A stretch of DNA of 10,194 nucleotides from Ramlibacter sp. GTDB taxonomy: Bacteria; Pseudomonadota; Gammaproteobacteria; Burkholderiales; Burkholderiaceae_C. The translations under genes were made by a program, and so were the position numbers. Numbering within the stretch: position 1 is the stretch's first letter; each line of letters begins with the position of its first letter. The notes beneath the pieces were generated by a model that did not search any database, had not been told where the DNA came from, and saw only the letters and a list, made by a program, of their open reading frames with translations. The stretch is taken from NCBI GenBank assembly GCA_025351615.1, contig JANXVP010000335.1, positions 1 through 10,194 on the forward strand, in the 5' to 3' direction. Of the stretch, positions 1 through 6,019 are shown one piece after another.

Positions 1-1
1 G

Positions 2-958
2 GACCTGATCATCGGGCCGCTCGCCGCCTTCGAGGCGCTGGCCGTGGACGACTACATCCGCCGCGCCCAGGTGCCGGTCATTTCGCCATCGGCAGCAGCT
101 GAAGACCTGACCCAGAGAAAGCCCAATCCGTGGTTCGTGCGCGCCGTCGGCACCTCGGCCCAGCCCAGCCATCCGATGGGCGAGTACGCCGCCAAGGAAC
201 TGAAGTACAAGCGCATCGCCATCGTCGCCGACGACTTTGCGTTCGGCCATGAGATCGCCGCCGGCTTCCAGCGCACCTTCGAGGAGAACGGCGGCAAGGT
301 GGTGCAAAAGCTCTGGTCGCCGCTGAACGTGGCCGACTACGGCACCTACATCGGCCAGATCAAACCCAACGTGGACGCCGTATTCGCTGCCTTCGCCGGC
401 GGCAACGGGATCAAGTTCCTCAAGCAGTACAACGAGTACGGCTTGAAGGGCAAGATTCCGGTGCTCGGTGCGATGACCACGGTGGACGAAGGCGTCCTGA
501 AGTCGATGGGCGACGAAGCCCTCGGTGTGGTCTCCTCGGGCTGGTACACGGCCGGCCTGAACAACCCGGACAACAAAAAATTCGTCGCCGCGATGAACCG
601 CGATTACCAGCAGGACCCCGGCTATTACTCGATGGGCGCCTACGGTGCGGCTTTGATGCTGGAGCAGGCCCTCAAGGAAGTGAAGGGAAAGATCGAGGAC
701 AAGCCAGCCTTCATGGCGGCACTGCGCAACGTGCAGCTGAGCAACGACCCGCGCGGCAAGTTCAGCCTGGACGCGCTTGGCAACCCGGTGATGGACATCT
801 ATGTGCGCAAGGTCGAGCGTGTCAACGGCAAGCTGGCCAACGTCGTGATCAAGACCTACCCCGCAGTCAGCCAGTTCTGGACTTACAGCAAGAAAGACTT
901 CCTGGCCAGCCCGGTCTATGCCCGCGACTATCCGCCGGCCAACAACCTGGAAAAGTGA
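2..958 (+). CDS. LIV-type ABC transporter substrate-binding protein (5' partial)
   Basis: This is the periplasmic ligand-binding subunit of a branched-chain-amino-acid-type (HAAT) ABC importer. The reading frame is open from the first bases of the window, so the GTG at 44 is an internal Val and the gene begins upstream. About 318 residues are visible. Family members are usually about 380-410 residues, so the signal peptide and first part of lobe 1 are missing. What is seen fits the Peripla_BP_6 fold: a 'VPVISPSAAAEDL' segment, 'KRIAIVADDFAFGHE' at the lobe 1 to lobe 2 crossover, 'VDAVFAAFAGGNGIKFLKQY', then a C-terminal 'QFWTYSKKDFLASPVYARDYPP' region read here as two pieces. The permease and ATPase genes follow directly, with 30 bases before livH. 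The ligand cannot be read from sequence. The downstream hydrolase hints at an aromatic or ester-type substrate, which is inference. The family call is secure. Confidence 0.93.
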   Translation, partial: DLIIGPLAAFEALAVDDYIRRAQVPVISPSAAAEDLTQRKPNPWFVRAVGTSAQPSHPMGEYAAKELKYKRIAIVADDFAFGHEIAAGFQRTFEENGGKVVQKLWSPLNVADYGTYIGQIKPNVDAVFAAFAGGNGIKFLKQYNEYGLKGKIPVLGAMTTVDEGVLKSMGDEALGVVSSGWYTAGLNNPDNKKFVAAMNRDYQQDPGYYSMGAYGAALMLEQALKEVKGKIEDKPAFMAALRNVQLSNDPRGKFSLDALGNPVMDIYVRKVERVNGKLANVVIKTYPAVSQFWTYSKKDFLASPVYARDYPPANNLEK

Positions 959-988
959 TCCGGGACTGAGCCAGGCGGCGCTGCCCCA

Positions 989-1849
989 ATGAGCTTCTGG
1001 TTGATCCAGAGCCTGAACAGCCTGGCGCTGGGCGGCGTCCTGTTCACGCTGGCCGCCGGCTTTTCGCTGATTTTCGGGCTGATGCGGATCGCCAACCTGT
1101 CGCACGGCGCCTACTTCATGTTCGGCGCCTATATCGGGCTTGCCATGCTGGACCGCGGCTACGGCTTCGGTGTCGCCGTGATCGCCGGGGGTCTGGCAGT
1201 CGCCGTTCTGGGCGGCATTGTCGAACGCCTGGTGCTGCGGCGCCTGGCCGGCAACAGCCTGTCGCAGGTGCTGGCGACGCTGGGTGTCGCCTTCGTCGTC
1301 GCCGACGGCAGCCTCTGGCTGTGGGGCGGCGACCCGCGCTCGGTTTCCGCGCCGGCTTTTTTGGCGGGCGGCGTGCAATTGTTCGGAATGACCTTTCCAC
1401 TCTACCGGCTCGGCGTCGTGGTGTTCAGCATCGTGCTTGCCGTGAGCCTGTGGCTGCTGCTGGACAAGACCCGGCTGGGCGTGATGATCCGCGCCAGCGT
1501 GGACGACCGGCAGATGGCCCAGGGCATCGGCGTCCCGGCCTCGAAGCTTTTCACCGTGGTGTTCTGCCTGGGCGCCGCACTGGCGGGCATCGGTGGCGTC
1601 ATCGCAGCGCCCATCCTGTCGGTGTACCCGGGACTCGATGCGGACATGCTGCCGCTGGCGCTGGTGGTGGTGATCCTGGGTGGCCTGGGCAGCCTCGCCG
1701 GCGCCTTCGTTGGCAGCTTCGTGATCGGTTTCGTCTACAGCTTCGGCCAGATCCTGCTCCCCGACCTGGCCTACATCATTTTGTTCCTGCCCATGGTCGT
1801 GATACTGGCTGTGCGGCCCCGTGGCCTCTTCGGAAGGATCACCGCATGA
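989..1849 (+). CDS. livH: LIV-type ABC transporter permease LivH
   Basis: This inner-membrane permease has 286 residues, the usual length for LivH, and forms the translocation pore with LivM. It is hydrophobic throughout, with roughly eight membrane-spanning stretches. The N-terminal family signature is clear ('LALGGVLFTLAAGFSLIFGL' followed by 'MRIANLSHGAYFMFGAY'). So is the C-terminal cytoplasmic coupling loop 'VVVILGGLGSLAGAFVGSF', which contacts the ATPases. The ATG at 989 is chosen because it begins the typical short N-terminus before the first membrane segment. No convincing Shine-Dalgarno sequence precedes it. It lies 30 bases after the binding-protein gene, and its stop overlaps the livM start as ATGA. 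The gene symbol follows family and gene order and does not prove that the ligand is a branched-chain amino acid. Confidence 0.93.
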   Translation: MSFWLIQSLNSLALGGVLFTLAAGFSLIFGLMRIANLSHGAYFMFGAYIGLAMLDRGYGFGVAVIAGGLAVAVLGGIVERLVLRRLAGNSLSQVLATLGVAFVVADGSLWLWGGDPRSVSAPAFLAGGVQLFGMTFPLYRLGVVVFSIVLAVSLWLLLDKTRLGVMIRASVDDRQMAQGIGVPASKLFTVVFCLGAALAGIGGVIAAPILSVYPGLDADMLPLALVVVILGGLGSLAGAFVGSFVIGFVYSFGQILLPDLAYIILFLPMVVILAVRPRGLFGRITA

Positions 1850-2784
1850 AGCGCGCGCTGAGCGTCGCTCTCGTGCTGCTGCTGCTTGGCCTCCCATTTT
1901 TCACCTCAGGCATCTACTACACCAACCTGGCCAGCCAGATCCTCATCGCGGCACTGTTCGCGCTCAGCTTGAACCTGCTGGTGGGTTACGCCGGCCTCAC
2001 CTCACTCGGGCACGCCGGCTATCTCGGCCTGTCCGCATACGCCAGCGGCTGGCTGATGACGCACCTGAGTTGGAGCCACCTGCCAGCCGCCGCTGCCGCG
2101 CTGGCCTTCGCGACAATGATGGCGGCCCTGTTCGGATTGATTGCGCTGCGGGCCACCGGCATCAGCTTCCTGATGATCACGCTGGCCCTGGGCCAGATCC
2201 TGTGGGGACTGGCCTATCGCTGGACCAGTGTCACCGGCGGCGACAACGGCATCTCGGGATTGACACGTCCCGCCCCATTCGGCGTGAACCTCGGCGATGC
2301 CAACAACTTTTATTACTTCACGCTGCTGGTGTTCCTGGTGGTGTGGGGAGCGATCGCCGTCTGGGTCCGCTCACCCTTCGGCGCCAGCATCCGGGGCAGC
2401 AAGGACCAGCCCCGCCGCATGAGCGCCCTGGGCTTCAACGTCTGGCTGATTCGCTGGACAACCTTCATTGCCAGTGGCTTTCTGGGCGCGGTAGCCGGTC
2501 TCATGTACGTGTATTACCACCAGTTCATCAGTCCCCACAGCCTGTCGCTCGCCAACTCGGCCGAGATGCTGCTGATGGTGATCGCCGGCGGCCCCGCGAC
2601 GCTCAGCGGGCCGGTAGTGGGCGCGGCGCTGGTGGTGCTGCTCAAGAACGTGGCCAGTGCCTACGTCGACCGCTGGATCATGCTGCTCGGGTTGGTCTTC
2701 ATCTTCATCGTGATGTTCGTGCCGGGCGGCATCGTCGCCGGCCTGGCCCGCCTGCGCGGGCGCCAGGTGGAGAAAGCGCCGTGA
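1846..2784 (+). CDS. livM: LIV-type ABC transporter permease LivM
   Basis: This is the second permease subunit, 312 residues, partner of LivH in the inner membrane. The protein starts with a hydrophobic helix (residues 5-20) and then shows the LivM signature 'LNLLVGYAGLTSLGHAGYLG' at about 42-61. The ATPase-contacting loop 'AGGPATLSGPVVGA' lies at about 247-260. A much longer open frame exists upstream, but it runs antiparallel in meaning through livH and carries no family similarity. The ATG at 1846 is the correct start: it overlaps the livH stop by four bases and has a GGAAGGA ribosome binding site at about 1831-1837. The stop overlaps the livG start as GTGA. This spacing points to translational coupling and equal production of both permeases. 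Confidence 0.93.
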   Translation: MKRALSVALVLLLLGLPFFTSGIYYTNLASQILIAALFALSLNLLVGYAGLTSLGHAGYLGLSAYASGWLMTHLSWSHLPAAAAALAFATMMAALFGLIALRATGISFLMITLALGQILWGLAYRWTSVTGGDNGISGLTRPAPFGVNLGDANNFYYFTLLVFLVVWGAIAVWVRSPFGASIRGSKDQPRRMSALGFNVWLIRWTTFIASGFLGAVAGLMYVYYHQFISPHSLSLANSAEMLLMVIAGGPATLSGPVVGAALVVLLKNVASAYVDRWIMLLGLVFIFIVMFVPGGIVAGLARLRGRQVEKAP

Positions 2785-3521
2785 GCGCCATCGTCGAAGT
2801 CACCGGATTGTGCAAGTCCTTCGGCGGGCTCCAGGTGACGCGTTCGGTGAACCTGCGGGTGGAGCAAGGAGAGCGGCATCTCCTGATCGGTCCGAACGGA
2901 GCCGGCAAGACCACGCTGTTCAACCTGATCGCGGGCGACCTGCCTGCCAGCTCCGGCAATATCGCGCTACTGGGAAAAGAGGTGACACACGCGTCCACCG
3001 CGGCTCGCGCTCAGCTCGGGCTCGCCCGCACTTACCAGATCGTCACTCTGTTCGGCCGCGACACCCTGCTGCACAACGTGAAGCTCGCGCTGCTGGGCAA
3101 GTCGCCGCTGCGCAACCGCCACTGGGGAGCGTTCGACCACGACCAGGCGCTGTCCGCGCGCTCCCTGCACGTGCTGGACACGGTAGGCCTGGCAGGCAAG
3201 GCGCAGTGGCCGGTGGAGCAGACTTCCTACGGTGAAAAGCGCCGGCTCGAAATCGCGATGGCGCTCGCACAGGACCCGCGGCTACTGCTGCTGGACGAGC
3301 CGCTGGCAGGCCTGTCGTCGCAGGAGCGCGAGACCATCACGGCGCTGCTGCGGGGGATCGACAAGTCGATCACCATCCTCATGATCGAACACGACATGGA
3401 GGTCGCGCTGGCCTTTGCCGATCGCATCACGCTGCTGCACAACGGCGAGGTGATCCTGGCCGGCAGCCGGCAGCAGGTGGTGGCCGACCCGCGCACCCGG
3501 GAGATCTACCTTGGCCACTAG
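2781..3521 (+). CDS. livG: LIV-type ABC transporter ATP-binding protein LivG
   Basis: This is the cytoplasmic ATPase subunit, 246 residues, that drives import together with LivF. Motifs in order: Walker A GPNGAGKT at 37-44, Q-loop Gln86 in 'TYQIVTLF', the signature region 'TSYGEKRRLEIAMAL' starting at about 148, Walker B LLLLDEP at 168-174 with D172 and E173, and the switch His204 in 'MIEHDMEVA'. The signature is the LivG-type SYG form rather than the classical LSGGQ, as usual for this subfamily. The start is GTG at 2781, overlapping the livM stop by four bases. A longer upstream open frame through livM is a shadow. The C-terminus overlaps the livF start by 11 bases. The nucleotide-binding residues are intact, so the subunit should be active. 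Confidence 0.93.
   Translation: MSAIVEVTGLCKSFGGLQVTRSVNLRVEQGERHLLIGPNGAGKTTLFNLIAGDLPASSGNIALLGKEVTHASTAARAQLGLARTYQIVTLFGRDTLLHNVKLALLGKSPLRNRHWGAFDHDQALSARSLHVLDTVGLAGKAQWPVEQTSYGEKRRLEIAMALAQDPRLLLLDEPLAGLSSQERETITALLRGIDKSITILMIEHDMEVALAFADRITLLHNGEVILAGSRQQVVADPRTREIYLGH
3499..3503 (+). promoter_or_regulatory. Ribosome binding site deciding the TTG start of livF
   Basis: GGGAG lies seven bases upstream of the TTG at 3511 and within the livG coding sequence. No ATG or GTG lies in frame near the expected N-terminus until after the first beta-strand, so this site supports initiation at TTG and coupling to livG translation. Confidence 0.6.
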
Positions 3522-4227
3522 CCTGTTGTCCCTGGACCGGGTGAATGCGTTCTACGGCGACAGCCATGTCCTGCATGACGTCAGCCTGGAACTGCACGCG
3601 GGCCGGCTGCTGGCGCTGCTCGGGCGCAACGGCGCAGGAAAGACCACCTGCATCAGCTGCATCATCGGATTCCTGCCGCCCCGCTCGGGCCGGATCACGC
3701 TGGCCGGCGCGGCAATCGACAAGCTTGCGCCCGAGCGCATCTGCCATGCCGGCATCGGACTGGTGCCGCAGGGTCGCCGCATCTTCGCCAGCCTGACCGT
3801 GAAGGAAAACCTGGACGTCGCCGCCCGGCCGGCTTCGCAAGGCAGCCAGCGCCACTGGACCCGCAACGATGTCACCCGGATTTTCCCGCGGCTCCAGGAG
3901 CGCCTGAACCAGCTGGCCGGCAGCCTGTCGGGAGGCGAGCAGCAGATGCTGGCGATCGGCCGCGCCCTGATGACCAATCCGCGTGTGCTGCTGCTGGACG
4001 AACCGTCCGAAGGCCTGGCGCCGCAGGTCGTGCGTGAAGTCGGCGATGTCTTGATGGACCTCAAGGAGCACATCTCCATGGTGCTGGTGGAACAGAACCT
4101 GGGTCTGGCGATGAAGCTGGCGGACGATGTGGTGCTGCTCAACACCGGCCGGGTTGTGTTCTCCGGCACAAAGGAAACGTTTCAGGCCCGGCAGGCCGAG
4201 CTGCACAGCCACCTGGGTGTGGAATAG
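3511..4227 (+). CDS. livF: LIV-type ABC transporter ATP-binding protein LivF
   Basis: This is the second cytoplasmic ATPase subunit, 238 residues, pairing with LivG. Motifs in order: Walker A GRNGAGKT at 38-45, Q-loop Gln87 in 'VPQGRRIF', signature LSGGEQ at 139-144, Walker B VLLLDEP at 159-165, then 'SEGLAP'. As is typical for LivF, the switch position is Gln195 ('LVEQN') instead of His, so the dimer with LivG has one atypical switch residue. The start is assigned to TTG at 3511, inside the livG C-terminal codons. A GGGAG ribosome binding site lies seven bases upstream and the resulting N-terminus has normal family length. A TTG at 3526 is the only near alternative. Twelve bases separate the stop from the hydrolase gene. 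Confidence 0.92.
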   Translation: MATSLLSLDRVNAFYGDSHVLHDVSLELHAGRLLALLGRNGAGKTTCISCIIGFLPPRSGRITLAGAAIDKLAPERICHAGIGLVPQGRRIFASLTVKENLDVAARPASQGSQRHWTRNDVTRIFPRLQERLNQLAGSLSGGEQQMLAIGRALMTNPRVLLLDEPSEGLAPQVVREVGDVLMDLKEHISMVLVEQNLGLAMKLADDVVLLNTGRVVFSGTKETFQARQAELHSHLGVE

Positions 4228-4239
4228 AAAGAACCATCC

Positions 4240-5055
4240 ATGGAATTCGATCTGAAGCAGGCGCCGATCGGGCGCTACGCACTGCGTTACCTCGACGTCG
4301 GCGCCGGCACACCCGTCATCCTGATCCACGGTCTGGCGGGCGACCACACGGCCTGGCTGGCACAGATCGAGGCGCTGCGTCAGACCTACCGAGTCATCGC
4401 TTTCGACAATCGGGGCGCGGGCGGAAGCACCCAGCTCGACGAGCCCGTGACCACGCAGGACCTCGCGCGCGACACCCTGCAGCTGATGCACCATTGCGGC
4501 ATCGATCGGGGCCATGTGGTGGGCCGTTCCATGGGCGGAGCCGTCGCCCAGCACATGGCCCTGATCGCCCCCGAACGTGTCATCAGCCTCACGCTCTGCG
4601 CGTCGTTCGCGCAGCTCGACCCGCTTGGACGGCGCGTGCTGCTGAACATGCGCGAAGCGCTCGAATGGCGCATGAGCTGGGCCGACCACGCCCGCCATTC
4701 GGTCCAGAACTTCGTCTCCGCCGGATTTTTCAACAGCTATCCCGAGCGGGTGGCCGCCATCGAACAACTGCTCGGCGGCGAAACCCGGCTGCCGGCCTGC
4801 TACAGCCGGCAGAACGAAGCCTGCCAGCAGCACGACACGCTTGCCGATCTGCACCGCATCCATCAACCCACGTTGGTGATGGGCGGTGACAGCGACCCGA
4901 TCTGCTCGCTGACCGCGACCCGTGCGCTTGGCGACGGCCTGCCGAATGCCCGCACGGAAATCTTTGTGCAGGCCAGCCATTTCTTCCTGATGGAACAGCC
5001 GGAAAAATTCATGCGGCTGCTGACGCAATGGCTGCAAACGCACGACCCGGTTTGA
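4240..5055 (+). CDS. Alpha/beta hydrolase, possibly enol-lactonase or ester hydrolase
   Basis: This is a soluble 271-residue alpha/beta-hydrolase-fold protein. Visible landmarks are the oxyanion-hole motif HGLAGD at 30-35, 'FDNRGAGGS' at 55-63, the nucleophile elbow G-R-S97-M-G, a probable acid D219 in 'GGDSDPI', and catalytic His247 in 'ASHFF'. The Ser-Asp-His triad is complete. The style resembles 3-oxoadipate enol-lactonase (PcaD-like) and related carboxylester or C-C bond hydrolases, but the sequence does not fix the substrate. No signal peptide is seen, so it acts in the cytoplasm. The gene starts at ATG 4240, 12 bases after livF, with only a weak purine-rich AGAAAGAA upstream, and is probably the last gene of the transporter operon. 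Aerobic benzoyl-CoA (box) clusters of betaproteobacteria, as I recall them, carry similar LIV-type transporter and hydrolase genes. A role in aromatic catabolism is therefore plausible but inferred. Confidence 0.85.
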   Translation: MEFDLKQAPIGRYALRYLDVGAGTPVILIHGLAGDHTAWLAQIEALRQTYRVIAFDNRGAGGSTQLDEPVTTQDLARDTLQLMHHCGIDRGHVVGRSMGGAVAQHMALIAPERVISLTLCASFAQLDPLGRRVLLNMREALEWRMSWADHARHSVQNFVSAGFFNSYPERVAAIEQLLGGETRLPACYSRQNEACQQHDTLADLHRIHQPTLVMGGDSDPICSLTATRALGDGLPNARTEIFVQASHFFLMEQPEKFMRLLTQWLQTHDPV

Positions 5056-5113
5056 AAAAGCGTGACGGCTGGTAAACGCTTCGCCGCCCGCAGGGCACCT
5101 GGCCTTGGCGCCG

Positions 5114-5120
5114 GTTAGAC
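5114..5120 (+). promoter_or_regulatory. Possible promoter -10 box just upstream of the STAS-like gene
   Basis: TTAGACT resembles a sigma-70 -10 element and ends 11 bases before the ATG at 5132, which would give a very short or leaderless transcript. No good -35 match is seen about 17 bases upstream (the bases there are AGGGCA), so this is a weak call. It sits in the 76-base gap after the hydrolase. That gap otherwise holds only a six-base inverted repeat (5058-5063 with 5076-5081) lacking a T-tract. Confidence 0.3.
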
Positions 5121-5131
5121 TCGGCGTCGCG

Positions 5132-5488
5132 ATGCCGTTCACGATCACTGTTCACCATCGTTCCGGATACCTTCTTGTGAGGGCGTCCGGCGCAGCTCTG
5201 CTGGCCGACCTGTATGGTTTCATGGATCTGGTTGCGACGATTGCCACGAACCTGGGCGAAAGGCGCGCCGTGATGGACCTGACGGACGTCGAAATCGTTC
5301 TTGGATTCACCCAGCATCTGCAACTGGGCGTGTACGCCGCGGATCGACTGAGGCATCTCAAGCGCGTGGCGTCCATCGTCTCCGAGAAAAACAGGACAGG
5401 CACCAGCGAGAAGGCGGCGCAGCAGATGGGCCTACAACTGAAAACATTTACCGCACTGCAGGAGGGGCTGAAATGGATCGCTGAATAG
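5132..5488 (+). CDS. STAS/SpoIIAA-like domain protein
   Basis: This is a small cytoplasmic protein of 118 residues with no signal peptide or membrane segment. The pattern is that of the SpoIIAA-like/STAS fold: an N-terminal beta-hairpin ('ITVHHRSGYLLVRASG', residues 4-20), an amphipathic helix, the strand 'RRAVMDLTDVE' at 44-54 ending in an acidic loop, a second helix 'LGVYAADRLRHL', the strand 'RVASIVSE' at 78-85, a 'TGTSEKAAQQMG' turn and helix, and 'LKTFTALQEGLKWI' near the end. Such proteins bind partners or small ligands, and no specific role can be read here. I chose ATG 5132 over the in-frame TTG at 5105 because the family N-terminus fits and the longer form would translate through the possible -10 box. 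No Shine-Dalgarno sequence is visible. It may be its own transcription unit. Confidence 0.68.
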   Translation: MPFTITVHHRSGYLLVRASGAALLADLYGFMDLVATIATNLGERRAVMDLTDVEIVLGFTQHLQLGVYAADRLRHLKRVASIVSEKNRTGTSEKAAQQMGLQLKTFTALQEGLKWIAE

Positions 5489-5568
5489 CCTTGGCATCCC
5501 GGTCTCCTCCTGTCGCTGAACTTCCTGCGGATGACCGGCTCAGACCAGGTCAAGTTCCGAAAGCTCCC

Positions 5569-6009
5569 ATGAAAATTTACATCGTGCTCCTGCTTTCTGT
5601 CTGCGTTGCAAGCTCGTACGCGGGCCTGGGAGGTGCGCCTGCTGCGCCCGGCCCTCATCTCCTGTCGAACGCGACGTCGCCTGCCACCAGCAACCCGTCG
5701 ACCTACACCGACCTGAAAAGGACGCTCGATTCCGGGACGGAGGTTCACGAGTTTCTCAATGCCAGCGGCACGGTATTCGCCGTCTCCTGGTCGGGCCCGT
5801 TTCTGCCCGATCTCAAGGAGGTGCTCGGCAGTCACTTCCAGACCCTGCGGGACCACGTGAAGCAGCATGCCGGCGGTGCGCTCTCCCAGGTCCGGCTGCA
5901 GCAGGACGACCTGGTGATCTTCTCGGGCGGGCGCCCCGGTGCCTTTGAAGGCAGGGCATGGATTCCAGCGTTGTTGCCGGCGGGTTTTGACACCGCCGCT
6001 GTCAAGTGA
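5569..6009 (+). CDS. DUF2844-type exported protein
   Basis: This is a 146-residue protein of unknown function that I recognise as DUF2844-like. Residues 1-18 form a signal peptide (a Lys, then a hydrophobic core, ending SSYA before GLGG), so the mature protein should be periplasmic or secreted. A low-complexity Ala/Pro/Ser/Thr stretch (about 22-45) is followed by the conserved core: 'GTEVHEFLNASGTVFAVSW' at about 56-74, 'SGPFLPDLKEVLG' at about 75-87, and the ending 'FSGGRPGAFEGRAWIPALL' at about 118-136. The ATG at 5569 is chosen because it starts the signal peptide. The upstream TTG at 5491 would bury it. Only a weak GAAAG precedes the ATG. The gene lies ten bases before the DUF3443 lipoprotein gene. 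I recall these two families being adjacent in other Burkholderiales, which suggests a shared function. Confidence 0.82.
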   Translation: MKIYIVLLLSVCVASSYAGLGGAPAAPGPHLLSNATSPATSNPSTYTDLKRTLDSGTEVHEFLNASGTVFAVSWSGPFLPDLKEVLGSHFQTLRDHVKQHAGGALSQVRLQQDDLVIFSGGRPGAFEGRAWIPALLPAGFDTAAVK

Positions 6010-6011
6010 GG
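6007..6011 (+). promoter_or_regulatory. Ribosome binding site of the DUF3443 gene, overlapping the upstream stop codon
   Basis: TGAGG combines the stop codon of the DUF2844 gene with a Shine-Dalgarno-like core, eight bases before the ATG at 6020. This favours 6020 over the in-frame ATGs at 5939 and 6044 and suggests translational coupling of the pair. Confidence 0.5.
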
Positions 6012-6019
6012 CCACGGCC

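Noticed and set aside
1349..1372. GC-rich stretch with a run of six T bases, resembling a terminator, inside livH
   Set aside because: It is within an intact coding sequence, lacks a convincing stem, and downstream operon genes depend on read-through.
1321..2784. A longer 487-codon version of livM, starting inside livH
   Set aside because: Its first 175 residues are an out-of-frame reading of livH. The start at 1846 has a ribosome binding site and the family N-terminus.
5058..5081. AAGCGT/ACGCTT inverted repeat after the hydrolase, considered as a terminator
   Set aside because: The stem is only six bases with a 12-base loop and has no following T-tract, so it is not supported as an intrinsic terminator.
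3427..5148. A 573-codon minus-strand open frame opposite livF and the hydrolase
   Set aside because: It lies antisense to two genes with complete family motifs, and its His/Arg/Gln-rich translation shows no recognisable domain. High GC content makes such long shadow frames common.
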